Assembly (NCBI GenBank): GCA_963775275.1
Contig: CAVZII010000005.1
Coordinates: forward strand, 4,216,001-4,280,000
Source of the DNA: JANWHQ01 sp963775275
Lineage (GTDB): Bacteria > Pseudomonadota > Alphaproteobacteria > Caulobacterales > Caulobacteraceae
Direction of reading: 5' to 3'
Length of the DNA: 64,000 nucleotides
The position numbers and the translations under genes were made by a program. Within the stretch, counting starts at the first letter, position 1, and each line of letters opens with the position of its first letter. Below are positions 51,800-60,717 of the stretch, piece by piece. A model generated the notes under the pieces. It searched no databases. It was given only the letters and a program-made list of their open reading frames with translations, and was not told the origin of the DNA.

Positions 51800-53167
51800 G
51801 TGGCACGGGACGGCGCCATCTATGTCTGCCAGAGCTGCGGCGCGGTCCACTCCAAGTGGTCGGGCCAGTGCTCGGCGTGCAACGCGTGGAACACCCTGGT
51901 CGAGGAGCTCCAGTCGCGCCCGCCCGGCGCGCTGGCCGCGCCGCGCACAGGCCGGGGCCGGGGGCTGAGCTTCGAGGCGCTGGCGTCGCAGTCCCCTTCC
52001 CCGCCCCGTCTCGAGACGGGTCTGGAGGAGTTCGACCGGGTCTGTGGCGGCGGCCTCGTGCGAGGCTCGGCCGTGCTGCTCGCCGGCGATCCGGGCGTGG
52101 GCAAGTCGACGCTCCTGCTCCAGGTCTGCGCCGCCGCGGCGGCCCATGGCGCGTCCTGCGCCTATGTCTCGGGCGAGGAGGCGGTCGAGCAGATCCGCGC
52201 GCGGGCTCTGCGGATGGGCCTGGGCGCGAGCCCCGTGAAGCTCGCCGCCGAGACCGCGTTGCGGGAGATCCTGAGCGGCCTCAAGCGCGAGCGGCCCGAC
52301 CTGGTGGTGGTGGACTCGATCCAGACCCTCTGGAGCGACGCCCACGAGGCCGGCCCCGGCTCGGTGACCCAGGTGCGCGCCGCGACCGCCGAGCTGGTGC
52401 GCCTGGCCAAGGCCCAGGGGACCTGCGTCGTTATGGTCGGGCACGTCACCAAGGAGGGCCAGATCGCCGGGCCGCGCGTCGTGGAGCACATGGTCGACGC
52501 GGTCTTCGCCTTCGAGGGCGAGCGCGGCTATCCCTTCCGCATCCTGCGCGCCGCCAAGAACCGCTTCGGCGCCACCGACGAGATCGGCGTGTTCGAGATG
52601 TCGGACGCGGGCCTCAGGGAAGTGCGCAATCCCTCGGCCCTGTTCCTGAACGAAGGCGGCGAGCGGGCGGCGGGCGCAGCCGTCTTCGCGGGCATCGAGG
52701 GCTCGCGCCCGGTGCTGGTGGAGTTCCAGGCCCTGGTGGCGCCCTCGGCCTACGGCACGCCGCGGCGCGCAGTGGTGGGCTGGGACTCCGGGCGCCTCGC
52801 GATGGTGCTGGCCGTGCTCGAAGCCCGCTGCGGCCTTGGATTCGGCGACCGCGATGTCTACCTGAACGTCGCCGGGGGTCTGCGAATCAGCGAACCTGCC
52901 GCAGACTTGGCCGCAGCCGCGGCCCTGACGTCCTCGGCGGTGGACGCTCCCTTGCCGCAGGACTGCGTGGTGTTTGGTGAAGTGAGCCTTTCCGGAGACG
53001 TGCGCCCCGTGGGCCGGATGGAGGCCCGCCTGAAGGAGGCCGCCAAGCTCGGCTTCGCCCGCGCCCTGGCCGCGCCGGCCGCGGCGGACGCTGCGGCCCT
53101 CGCGATCACCGGCGTGGCGCGCCTGAGCGACGCCGTGCGCCGGATCGCCGAACGGGACTGGGATTGA
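51800..53167 (+). CDS. radA: DNA repair protein RadA
   Basis: 455 residues from a GTG at 51800, 9 nt after AAGGAG. C4 zinc finger (YVCQSCGAVHSKWSGQCSAC), RecA-like core with GDPGVGKSTLL, SGEEAVEQIRARA, RILRAAKNRFGATDEIGVFEM containing the RadA-specific KNRFG, and the C-terminal Lon-like domain (GLRISEPAADLAAAAALTSS, GEVSLSGDVRPV). RadA promotes branch migration during recombination. cvpA follows 19 bp later. Confidence 0.96.
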   Translation: MARDGAIYVCQSCGAVHSKWSGQCSACNAWNTLVEELQSRPPGALAAPRTGRGRGLSFEALASQSPSPPRLETGLEEFDRVCGGGLVRGSAVLLAGDPGVGKSTLLLQVCAAAAAHGASCAYVSGEEAVEQIRARALRMGLGASPVKLAAETALREILSGLKRERPDLVVVDSIQTLWSDAHEAGPGSVTQVRAATAELVRLAKAQGTCVVMVGHVTKEGQIAGPRVVEHMVDAVFAFEGERGYPFRILRAAKNRFGATDEIGVFEMSDAGLREVRNPSALFLNEGGERAAGAAVFAGIEGSRPVLVEFQALVAPSAYGTPRRAVVGWDSGRLAMVLAVLEARCGLGFGDRDVYLNVAGGLRISEPAADLAAAAALTSSAVDAPLPQDCVVFGEVSLSGDVRPVGRMEARLKEAAKLGFARALAAPAAADAAALAITGVARLSDAVRRIAERDWD

Positions 53168-53186
53168 CCGGGATGGAGACCTGCCG

Positions 53187-53813
53187 GTGACCCTGTTCGA
53201 TCTCATCGCCATCCTGACCATCCTGGTCTCGGGCGTTGTGGGGTTCGTGCGCGGGGCGACGCGAGAGGTGATCACCGTCGTCGCCTTCGTGGCGGCCGTG
53301 GCGATCGCGGTCCTGAGCCTCAGGTTCACCGGCGCCCTGGCGCGCCATGCGATCCATCCCGCCGTCCTCGGCAACGCGGCCGCCGTCGTGGCCGTGTTCG
53401 CCCTCGCCTATGTGCTGATCCGCCTCGCGGGCTCAAAGCTGACCCGGAAGGTGCAGACGACCCGCGCCCTGACGACGGCGGACCGTGCGGTCGGCGTGGG
53501 GTTCGGCCTGGTCCGGGCCGTGGTCCTGCTGGGCGTCTTCTACCTGGTGTTCAACGCCGCCACGCCGCCCGAGCGCGTGCCGCGATGGATCAAGGATGCG
53601 GCGCTCTATCCCCTCTGCGAAAGCGCTGGTCATGTGCTAATGGCCATGGCCCATCAGGGCTCGGCTGTCGCCGACACCGCCGGCCCGGTGCTGGAGAACG
53701 CGGTGAAGGACGGCGCAACCGAGAGGCCCCGGTCCAAGCCGGCCGGCCGAGACCGCGGTTATGGCGAAAGCTCCCGCAAACGCATGGACGAGCTGGTGGA
53801 GAAGGCGCGATGA
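53187..53813 (+). CDS. cvpA: CvpA-family membrane protein
   Basis: 208 residues with a GTG start. Four hydrophobic helices (LFDLIAILTILVSGVVGFVRG, VVAFVAAVAIAVLSL, AAVVAVFALAYVLIRLAG, RAVVLLGVFYLVFNA) fit CvpA, followed by a charged tail. In E. coli cvpA lies upstream of purF and affects colicin V production; here its stop overlaps the purF ATG (ATGA), so the same linkage is kept. Confidence 0.92.
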   Translation: MTLFDLIAILTILVSGVVGFVRGATREVITVVAFVAAVAIAVLSLRFTGALARHAIHPAVLGNAAAVVAVFALAYVLIRLAGSKLTRKVQTTRALTTADRAVGVGFGLVRAVVLLGVFYLVFNAATPPERVPRWIKDAALYPLCESAGHVLMAMAHQGSAVADTAGPVLENAVKDGATERPRSKPAGRDRGYGESSRKRMDELVEKAR

Positions 53814-55282
53814 CTGCACGGCCTGTCCGCGACCCCGACGACGACACGCTCCGTCTGGAGTGCGGCGTGTTCGGGATATTCGACGCCGACGACGCCAGCG
53901 CCGTCACCGCCCTCGGCCTTCACGCCCTGCAGCATCGCGGCGAGGAGGCCTGCGGCATCGCCAGCTACGACGGCCAGCGGTTCCACAACGAACGCCACAT
54001 GGGACACGTAGGCGAGGCCTTCGGCAACGGCGACCTTCCGGCGCGGCTGCCCGGACGCAACGCCATCGGCCATACCCGCTATTCCACGGCCGGCGGCAGC
54101 GTCATCCGCAACATCCAGCCGATGTTCGCCGACCTGGAGTCGGGCGGCATCGCGCTGGCCCACAACGGCAACCTCACGAACTTCTTCTATCTGCACGAGC
54201 GGCTGAAGGGAGAAGGCGCGATCTTCCAGTCCACCTCGGATTCGGAGGTCATCCTTCACCTCATCGCCCGGTCGCGGAAGGGCAAGATCGTCGAGAAGTT
54301 CATCGACGCGCTGAAGGAGATCGAGGGCGGCTACGCCCTGATCGCTCTCACCAACAAGAAGCTGATCGGCGTGCGCGATCCCCTCGGCATCCGGCCCCTG
54401 GTCCTCGGCGACCTTGGCGGCAAGCCGGTCTTGGCGTCGGAGACGCGCGCCCTGGACATGGTCGGGGCGGCCTTCGTGCGCGACATCGAGCACGGCGAGA
54501 TGGTGGTCATCTCGGCGGACGGCATCGAGTCCCTGAAGCCGCTTCCCGCCGCCAAGGCCCGCCCCTGCATCTTCGAATACGTCTACTTCGCCATGCCCGA
54601 CAGCGTGGTCAACGGGCGCTCGGTCTACGAGGTGCGCAAGCGAATGGGCCAGCGCCTGGCCCAGGAGACCGGCGTGCCCGCCGATGTGGTGGTCCCGGTG
54701 CCGGACTCCGGGGTGCCCGCGGCGCTGGGCTACGCCCGGGAGGCCGGCATCCCCTACGAGATGGGCCTGATCCGCAACCACCACGTCGGGCGCACTTTCA
54801 TCCAGCCGACCCAGGGCGCGCGCGAGCTGGCCGTGCGCATGAAGCAGAGCCTCAACCGCACCGTCCTGGCCGGCAAGCGGGTGCTGCTGGTCGACGATTC
54901 CATCGTGCGCGGCACGACCACCGTCCGTCTCATGCGGATGGTGCGCGAGGCTGGCGCCAAGGAGGTCCACCTCCGCTCCGCCTCGCCGCCGATCAAGTAT
55001 CCCGACTTCTACGGCATCGACATGCCGGACCGCGACAAGCTGCTGGCGGCCAACAAGGACCTGAAGGAGATGGAGAAGTTCCTCGAGGTCGACAGCCTGG
55101 GCTTCCTGTCGGTGGACGGGCTCTATTGGGCAATGGGGGCCGGACCGCGGAACCCGGACACGCCCCAGTTCACCGACCACTACTTCACGGGGGAATATCC
55201 GACCCGACTTCTGGACCGCGAGCTGGCCGAGGGCCGCAACGAGCTCGTCGAGCGCCAGCTCTCGCTGCTGGTCAGCGCCTGA
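53810..55282 (+). CDS. purF: Amidophosphoribosyltransferase
   Basis: 490 residues. A short propeptide ends before the nucleophile Cys18 (LECGVFGIFD) of the glutaminase domain. HALQHRGEEACGIASYDG and GHTRYSTAGG follow. The phosphoribosyltransferase domain has RVLLVDDSIVRGTT with the PRPP loop and VVPVPDSGVPAALGYAREAGIPYE. It makes phosphoribosylamine from PRPP and glutamine, the first purine step. Confidence 0.97.
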   Translation: MTARPVRDPDDDTLRLECGVFGIFDADDASAVTALGLHALQHRGEEACGIASYDGQRFHNERHMGHVGEAFGNGDLPARLPGRNAIGHTRYSTAGGSVIRNIQPMFADLESGGIALAHNGNLTNFFYLHERLKGEGAIFQSTSDSEVILHLIARSRKGKIVEKFIDALKEIEGGYALIALTNKKLIGVRDPLGIRPLVLGDLGGKPVLASETRALDMVGAAFVRDIEHGEMVVISADGIESLKPLPAAKARPCIFEYVYFAMPDSVVNGRSVYEVRKRMGQRLAQETGVPADVVVPVPDSGVPAALGYAREAGIPYEMGLIRNHHVGRTFIQPTQGARELAVRMKQSLNRTVLAGKRVLLVDDSIVRGTTTVRLMRMVREAGAKEVHLRSASPPIKYPDFYGIDMPDRDKLLAANKDLKEMEKFLEVDSLGFLSVDGLYWAMGAGPRNPDTPQFTDHYFTGEYPTRLLDRELAEGRNELVERQLSLLVSA

Positions 55283-55294
55283 CCTGCGGGCCCG

Positions 55295-56980
55295 TTAGGC
55301 GGACGCCGGCGACAACGCCGCGGCGGCGCGGGCGATCATCCGCTCCTCGTTGGCGGCGACCCACTCGAACAATCGTTGGTCCTCGGCCTGATAGCGTCGC
55401 AGGCTCTGTTCCAAGTCCGGTTCCACGGTCAGCCGGTCCGAGCCGCTGGCGTTCCTGTGGAGGTCCTCGCTCCACGGACATCCAAGCGCCTCAGCCAAGG
55501 CTTTCAGCAGACGGTTGATCCCGGCGGGAGTCACCACCGCGAGATAGCGCGCCCGGATGATCTCGATCGCAGTGTCGGCGCTGGCTTCACCGCAGATCGT
55601 CCTGCACTGGTCCGCACGCCATCCGCTCCAGTCGTCCCTTGCGGAGATCCAACGCCTGATGACGACGTTGACGTCGGCATCCCAGCGCACCCTGAGCTTT
55701 CGACGACGATCCACTTCGCCCGCATAGCCGCCCGTCCAGTAGCCATAGATGGACCGCGCCCTGTCGACGGGATCGCGCACGACGCCGACGTAGACCGGCG
55801 ACTTGCCAAGCAAGGGCGCCAGCTCGTCCTCGGCCTCGTCGTAGCCGAAATGGCCACATATGACGTCGAGCGCCATACGCCGGTCGGCCGGCAGGTGCTC
55901 CAGCCACGCTGCATAGCTTGCCGCGCCCAGCATGGCGCAATGCGGCCGAAGCAGGCTCCTGAGCCCGGCCCGCAAGGATGTGCCGCCCGTCTTGTAGGCG
56001 TGCGGAAACACCAGCGTGTGCTCAGCCAGCCGTCCGGCCCCCACGTCGGCGGACCGCAGAGGCACGACCATGGGGTTGAACGTGCGCTCCGGATCGGATC
56101 GCGCCGAGAGGGCTGTGATTTCGGCCTCGTCGCGCAGGCGGGCCAGCCGCCCCGCCGCCGCCGGATCATTCGCAGCCACCTTGGCGATCGCAGTCAGCTG
56201 GAGTTCGGACTTCGAGGCCCGGCCTTTACGAACGAACAGCCGGAAGAGGCGCGCGTGGCGAGCCGACGTCTTCCCGCCTGCCCCCTGCAATCGCTCTAGC
56301 GCGTTGATCTCCGCGTCCTGGTCGCCCGTCCGGCGCGACAGCCACTCCAATCGACTCAACACGTCGCACAAGGTCGCCGCATCGGCCGCGCCTCCCCCAT
56401 CCGGCGCTTCGACCCACGCGCGAAGATGAGTTGTCGCCCGTCCGAGATCGTTCAGCTTGCTGCAGAGCTGGTAGAGGCGCCAGCGGATGGCGGCAGGGCT
56501 TTGTTCGGATGACTGAAGCCGCGCCTCGGCCAGCTCGACCTGGCGCTCGAACGCGTCCAGATCGCCGCGCGCCTTGGGCGGGCGCAGCGGCATCGCCACC
56601 CGCTTGGCGCTCGCGTCCTCGAGGATCAACTGATGGCGCATGGCCTCATCGGCTCGACCCAGCCGCTCGTACAGTTCGACGAGACGCCGGTGACTGCGCA
56701 GGTCGCCGCCGATCGCCTCGATTCGGCGCTCCAGCGCCTCCGCTTCGCCTTCGACATCGCCTGCGAGTTGATGAAGGCTGATCAGATGGCTCCAGCCCTT
56801 CGGGTCCGACGGATCGGCGTCGAGCCGTCGTGCCACCAGGTCGATCTCGGTAGAACGGTCCGGCTGGCCGTGGACGCGGAGACGCTTGAAGCGCAAGTGC
56901 TCATGGCTGTCCGCGGGCCCCTCCGTCCGCAGGCCAGTTTCGTCCGGGCTCTTGCTCATCTTGCGGACCATGCCTTCCAA
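55295..56980 (-). CDS. TPR-containing sulfotransferase-family protein
   Basis: 561 residues from the first ATG; an ATG at 56971 or one at 56959 is also possible. The N-terminal half (about 40-300) has helical TPR-like repeats (WSHLISLHQLAGDVEGEAEAL, RLVELYERLGRADEAM). The C-terminal half is a PAPS sulfotransferase fold: TLVFPHAYKTGGTSLR is the 5'-phosphosulfate loop and YVGVVRDPVDRARSIYGYW the 3'-phosphate motif. Bacterial members sulfate polysaccharides or are putative glycan-modifying enzymes. The substrate is unknown. Convergent with purF; a palindrome array lies about 160 bp upstream of its start. Confidence 0.8.
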   Translation of the reverse strand: MEGMVRKMSKSPDETGLRTEGPADSHEHLRFKRLRVHGQPDRSTEIDLVARRLDADPSDPKGWSHLISLHQLAGDVEGEAEALERRIEAIGGDLRSHRRLVELYERLGRADEAMRHQLILEDASAKRVAMPLRPPKARGDLDAFERQVELAEARLQSSEQSPAAIRWRLYQLCSKLNDLGRATTHLRAWVEAPDGGGAADAATLCDVLSRLEWLSRRTGDQDAEINALERLQGAGGKTSARHARLFRLFVRKGRASKSELQLTAIAKVAANDPAAAGRLARLRDEAEITALSARSDPERTFNPMVVPLRSADVGAGRLAEHTLVFPHAYKTGGTSLRAGLRSLLRPHCAMLGAASYAAWLEHLPADRRMALDVICGHFGYDEAEDELAPLLGKSPVYVGVVRDPVDRARSIYGYWTGGYAGEVDRRRKLRVRWDADVNVVIRRWISARDDWSGWRADQCRTICGEASADTAIEIIRARYLAVVTPAGINRLLKALAEALGCPWSEDLHRNASGSDRLTVEPDLEQSLRRYQAEDQRLFEWVAANEERMIARAAAALSPASA

Positions 56981-57141
56981 CAGATGGCCACAGTCTGGAC
57001 GGGTCGTACAGGCTGCCGCAACGCCGCTGGAAGACCGTCAGGCCGCGTCATCCGGTTCCGTCGGACGGCCTCGTCGCGTTGCTCGTTCTTGGCCTTCCGC
57101 CACCTCGTCCGGCTCCACCTGCGCCGAGGGCTGGAAGCGCC

Positions 57142-57424
57142 CTAGTGCTGCGACTCAAACGAATGGTCCACCATTCGTTTGAGCCTCGCAGCACAAGTCT
57201 TTGATTTAGTGCATCGAACCACAGGCGGATGATGAATTATCCGTCTGCTACGATGCACTAGTGTGGTGGATCAGAAGTTCGCATGATGATGGCGGCTCCC
57301 GCAGTTGCGAACTTCTGATCCTTAAACCACACTAGAATTATAGACTTGCCAGCGTCCCGATCCATTCCGAAGTTCGCATCTGCCTGGCAAAAAGCGCTGG
57401 CGAACTTCGGAATCGGGACACTAG
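57142..57424. repeat. Array of four palindromes (compound CTAG elements)
   Basis: First a compound unit 57142-57261: hairpin GTGCTGC..ACGAATGG, linker CAAGTCTTTGATT, hairpin GTGCATCG..GCGGAT, sharing its last CTAG (57258-57261) with the next. Then hairpin 57258-57335, which matches 27690-27767 nearly base for base (CTAGTGTGGTGGATCAGAAG, bulge TTAA), linker AATTATAGACTTG, and hairpin 57349-57424, like 27781-27855, whose left end has changed to CCAGCG. The right CTAG holds the stop of the Lrp gene. GACTC and GAATC (GANTC) occur inside. Confidence 0.9.
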
Positions 57425-57846
57425 CGATCGAACTTGGTCGACAGAATGACCGAAGAGGTCGTGCGCTCGACCCCCTCGAGGGCCCCAATGGCGTCGATCA
57501 GGGCGTCCATCTCTCCCACCGACGGCGTCACCGCCTCGGCGATCATGTCGAAGGGACCGCTGACCGAGTGCAGCGCCCTGACGTCGGGCATCCTGCGGAT
57601 CGCCGCCTCGACGCCGGCGGACTGCTTGGGCCCAACCGTGATCAGGAGCAGCGCCCGGATCGCGCCCTTCTCGCTCGCCTCGGAGACGCGCACCGTATAG
57701 CCGGCGATCACGCCGATCCGTTCCAGGCGCGAAAGCCAACTCTGGATCGTCGTGCGCGACACGCCGAGCTCGCGCGCCAGCAAAGCCGTGGAGGCGCGGG
57801 CGTTCTCGCGCAGGCGCGACAGCAGGGCCTTGTCCAGCCGGTCCAT
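57421..57846 (-). CDS. Lrp/AsnC-family transcriptional regulator
   Basis: 141 residues from MDRLDKALLSRLRENARAS at 57846. The N-terminal winged HTH has LLARELGVSRTTIQSWLSRLERIGVI; the RAM/AsnC ligand-binding domain includes ALLLITVGPKQSAGVEAAIRR and SVSGPFDMIAEAVT. Lrp-type regulators sense amino acids. It is divergent from the saccharopine-dehydrogenase-like gene (121 bp between starts), so it probably controls lysine catabolism. Its TAG stop is part of the CTAG end of the palindrome array. Confidence 0.88.
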   Translation of the reverse strand: MDRLDKALLSRLRENARASTALLARELGVSRTTIQSWLSRLERIGVIAGYTVRVSEASEKGAIRALLLITVGPKQSAGVEAAIRRMPDVRALHSVSGPFDMIAEAVTPSVGEMDALIDAIGALEGVERTTSSVILSTKFDR

Positions 57847-57967
57847 GGCGTTTCGCCGAACATAGCATGAAATCCGCCGAAGAGGGTCGTCCATTTCGGC
57901 GCTCATGGCCTGGATTCCGGCAGTCCCTGTCCCCATCCTCGAAGACCCGCAGTCAGGAGGAATCGCC

Positions 57968-59101
57968 ATGCGCGAAGTCGCCGTCGTCGGCGCCGGCAAG
58001 ATCGGATCCATGATCGCCGACTTCCTGGGAGGATCCGGCCGCTACCGCGTCACCGTGATCGACCGTTCGGCTGAACAGCTGGCGCGGCTGGAGACCTCCG
58101 CCCCGGTCCGCCGCATCCAGCTCGACGTGACCGATCCGGACGCCCTGGCCGCCCGGCTCGATGGCCAGCTGGCCGTGCTCAGCGCGGCGCCATACCACCT
58201 GACACGAACCGTGGCCGAGGCGGCCAAGCGCGCCGGCGCTCACTACCTGGACCTGACCGAGGACGTGGCCTCGACCCGCCACGTCAAGGCCCTGGCCGAG
58301 GACGCCGAGGCCGCCTTCATTCCCCAGTGCGGTCTCGCGCCCGGCTTCATCACGATCGTGGCGGCGGACCTGTGCAAGCGGTTCGACACCTTGCACGACG
58401 TGCGCATGCGCGTGGGCGCCCTGCCGAAGTACCCCTCCAATGCGCTGAACTACAATCTGACCTGGTCCACTGACGGGCTGATCAACGAGTACTGCGAGCC
58501 GTGCGAGGCGCTGGTGAACGGCGAGCTGCACGAGACCTCGCCCCTGGAGGAGCTCGAGGAGTTCGCCCTGGACGGCGTGACCTACGAGGCCTTCAACACC
58601 TCCGGCGGCCTTGGGACGCTGTGCGAGACGCTGAAGGGCAAGGCGCGGAACCTCAACTACAAGACCATCCGCTATCCCGGCCACGCCCACATCATGAAGG
58701 CGCTGCTCAACGACCTGAGGCTGCGCGACCGCCGTGACGTGCTGAAGGACATCCTCGAGAACGCCGTCCCGGCGACCTTGCAGGACGTGGTCATCGTCTT
58801 CGTCACCGTCTCGGGCGAGCAGCAGGGACGGCTGGTGCAGGAGACCTACGCCAACAAGATCTACAGCCAGCCGATCGGCGGGCGGGTGCGCAGCGCCATC
58901 CAGATCACCACCGCCGCCGGGATCTGCGGGGTGCTGGACCTTCTGGCCGAAGGCCGCCTGCCGAGCCGCGGCTTCGTCCGACAGGAGGACATCGCGCTCG
59001 GCCAGTTCCTCGACAACCGGTTCGGGCGCTACTACGCCTCCGCCGAGGACGCGGCGCGCCCTGCGCCTGCGCGCCGCCGGCTCGCGGAGGCCCGGGCATG
59101 A
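57968..59101 (+). CDS. Saccharopine dehydrogenase / L-lysine 6-dehydrogenase family protein
   Basis: 377 residues. The Rossmann motif REVAVVGAGKIGSMIADFL at the N-terminus, VLSAAPYHLTRTVAEAAKRAGAHYLDL, and QCGLAPGFITIVAADL are conserved in the LYS9/LysDH family. GGxxT-type FNTSGGLGTLCETLKG binds the substrate carboxylates. Either saccharopine or lysine is oxidised to aminoadipate semialdehyde. The ATG follows AGGAGG. The stop overlaps the ATG of an aldehyde dehydrogenase fit to oxidise that product. Confidence 0.85.
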   Translation: MREVAVVGAGKIGSMIADFLGGSGRYRVTVIDRSAEQLARLETSAPVRRIQLDVTDPDALAARLDGQLAVLSAAPYHLTRTVAEAAKRAGAHYLDLTEDVASTRHVKALAEDAEAAFIPQCGLAPGFITIVAADLCKRFDTLHDVRMRVGALPKYPSNALNYNLTWSTDGLINEYCEPCEALVNGELHETSPLEELEEFALDGVTYEAFNTSGGLGTLCETLKGKARNLNYKTIRYPGHAHIMKALLNDLRLRDRRDVLKDILENAVPATLQDVVIVFVTVSGEQQGRLVQETYANKIYSQPIGGRVRSAIQITTAAGICGVLDLLAEGRLPSRGFVRQEDIALGQFLDNRFGRYYASAEDAARPAPARRRLAEARA

Positions 59102-60657
59102 TCAAGGCGGCGGCCATCGAGCGGCCGGGGCCGGCGTCCGCGCCCGACGAGGCGCGCGCGCTGCTTCGCGGCCTTGGCGTGGGCCCTGAGGTGTTCGCGC
59201 CCGACGGATCCATCGAGGCGCGCACGCCCATCACCGGACAGACGATCGGCCGCCTCGAGGCCGTCTCGCGCGAGGAAGCCGGCGTCAGGATCGATCGGGC
59301 GCACCAGGCCTTCCTCGCCTGGCGCAAGGTCCCCGCACCCCGGCGCGGCGAACTCGTCAGGCTGTTCGGCGAGGAGCTGAGGGCCGCCAAGGCCGAGCTC
59401 GGCGCCCTGGTGACGCTGGAAGCCGGCAAGGTGGCGTCAGAGGGCCTGGGCGAAGTCCAGGAGATGATCGACATCTGCGACTACGCCGTCGGCCTGTCGC
59501 GTCAGCTCTTCGGCCTGACCATCGCCACAGAGCGCGCCGAGCACAGGATGATGGAGACCTGGCGCCCGCTGGGAGTCGTTGGCGTGATTTCGGCCTTCAA
59601 CTTCCCCGTGGCGGTCTGGAGCTGGAATGCGGCCCTCGCCTTGGTCTGCGGCGACGCCGTGGTCTGGAAGCCGTCGGAGAAGACACCGCTGACGGCGCTG
59701 GCGGTCCAGGCCCTGTTCGAGCGCGCAGCCGCCCGGTTCGGCGAGGCCCCCGAGGGCCTCTCCACCCTCCTGATCGGCGGCCGTGACGCCGGCGAAGCGC
59801 TGGTCGACCATCCCCTGGTCCCGCTCGTCTCGGCCACCGGCTCGACCCGGATGGGACGGGAGGTGGGACCGCGGCTCGCCGCCCGCTTCGCACGCCAGGT
59901 GCTGGAGCTCGGCGGCAACAACGCCGCGATCGTGGCCCCGACCGCCGACCTCGATCTGACGCTGCGAGGGATCGCCTTCGCGGCCATGGGCACGGCCGGC
60001 CAGAGGTGCACGACCCTGCGCCGGCTCTTCGTGCACGATGGCGTCCACGATGCCTTCGTCGGACGCCTGAAAGCCGCCTACGCCTCGGTTGAGGTGGGCG
60101 ATCCGCGCGAGCCGGGGACCCTGGTCGGGCCGCTGATCGACCGGGCGGCCTTCCAGGTCATGCAGGACGCCCTGGACCAGGCCAGGGCGGAGGGTGGAGA
60201 GGTCATCGGCGGCGAGCGCGTCGATGTCGCCGGCCAGGACGCCTTCTATGTCCGCCCGGCCCTCGTCCTCATGCCGCGCCAAAGCGAGGTGGTTCGCCGC
60301 GAGACCTTCGCGCCCGTCCTCTACGTCATGCGCTATCGCGACCTGGACGACGCCATCGCCCTGCACAACGACGTTCCCCAGGGCCTGTCGTCGTCGATCT
60401 TCACCAACGACCTGCGTGAAGCCGAGCGGTTCATCTCGGCCGAGGGCTCGGACTGCGGCATCGCCAACGTCAACATCGGTCCCTCGGGCGCCGAGATCGG
60501 CGGAGCTTTCGGCGGCGAGAAGGAGACCGGCGGCGGGCGCGAGGCCGGCTCGGACAGCTGGAAGGCCTACATGCGGCGCGCCACCAACACCATCAACTAC
60601 GGCCGCACCCTGCCCCTGGCTCAGGGAGTGAAATTCGACATCAGGGAGCCTGACTGA
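59098..60657 (+). CDS. Aldehyde dehydrogenase, ALDH7-like (aminoadipate semialdehyde dehydrogenase)
   Basis: 519 residues. SAFNFPVAVWSWNAALALVCGD and WKPSEKTPLTALAV form the NAD site, QVLELGGNNAAIV holds the catalytic Glu and GTAGQRCTTLRRLFVHDGV the nucleophile Cys. NPV-type INIGPSGAEIGGAFGGEKETGGGREAGSD closes the family. It resembles antiquitin (ALDH7A1). With the overlapping dehydrogenase gene it should convert lysine-derived semialdehyde to 2-aminoadipate. Confidence 0.88.
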   Translation: MIKAAAIERPGPASAPDEARALLRGLGVGPEVFAPDGSIEARTPITGQTIGRLEAVSREEAGVRIDRAHQAFLAWRKVPAPRRGELVRLFGEELRAAKAELGALVTLEAGKVASEGLGEVQEMIDICDYAVGLSRQLFGLTIATERAEHRMMETWRPLGVVGVISAFNFPVAVWSWNAALALVCGDAVVWKPSEKTPLTALAVQALFERAAARFGEAPEGLSTLLIGGRDAGEALVDHPLVPLVSATGSTRMGREVGPRLAARFARQVLELGGNNAAIVAPTADLDLTLRGIAFAAMGTAGQRCTTLRRLFVHDGVHDAFVGRLKAAYASVEVGDPREPGTLVGPLIDRAAFQVMQDALDQARAEGGEVIGGERVDVAGQDAFYVRPALVLMPRQSEVVRRETFAPVLYVMRYRDLDDAIALHNDVPQGLSSSIFTNDLREAERFISAEGSDCGIANVNIGPSGAEIGGAFGGEKETGGGREAGSDSWKAYMRRATNTINYGRTLPLAQGVKFDIREPD

Positions 60658-60717
60658 CGGCTTGCCGCCGCTGCTTTGACATGGTCAATGCCCGCAGCTG
60701 TCGGCGGAGGAAGCGGC

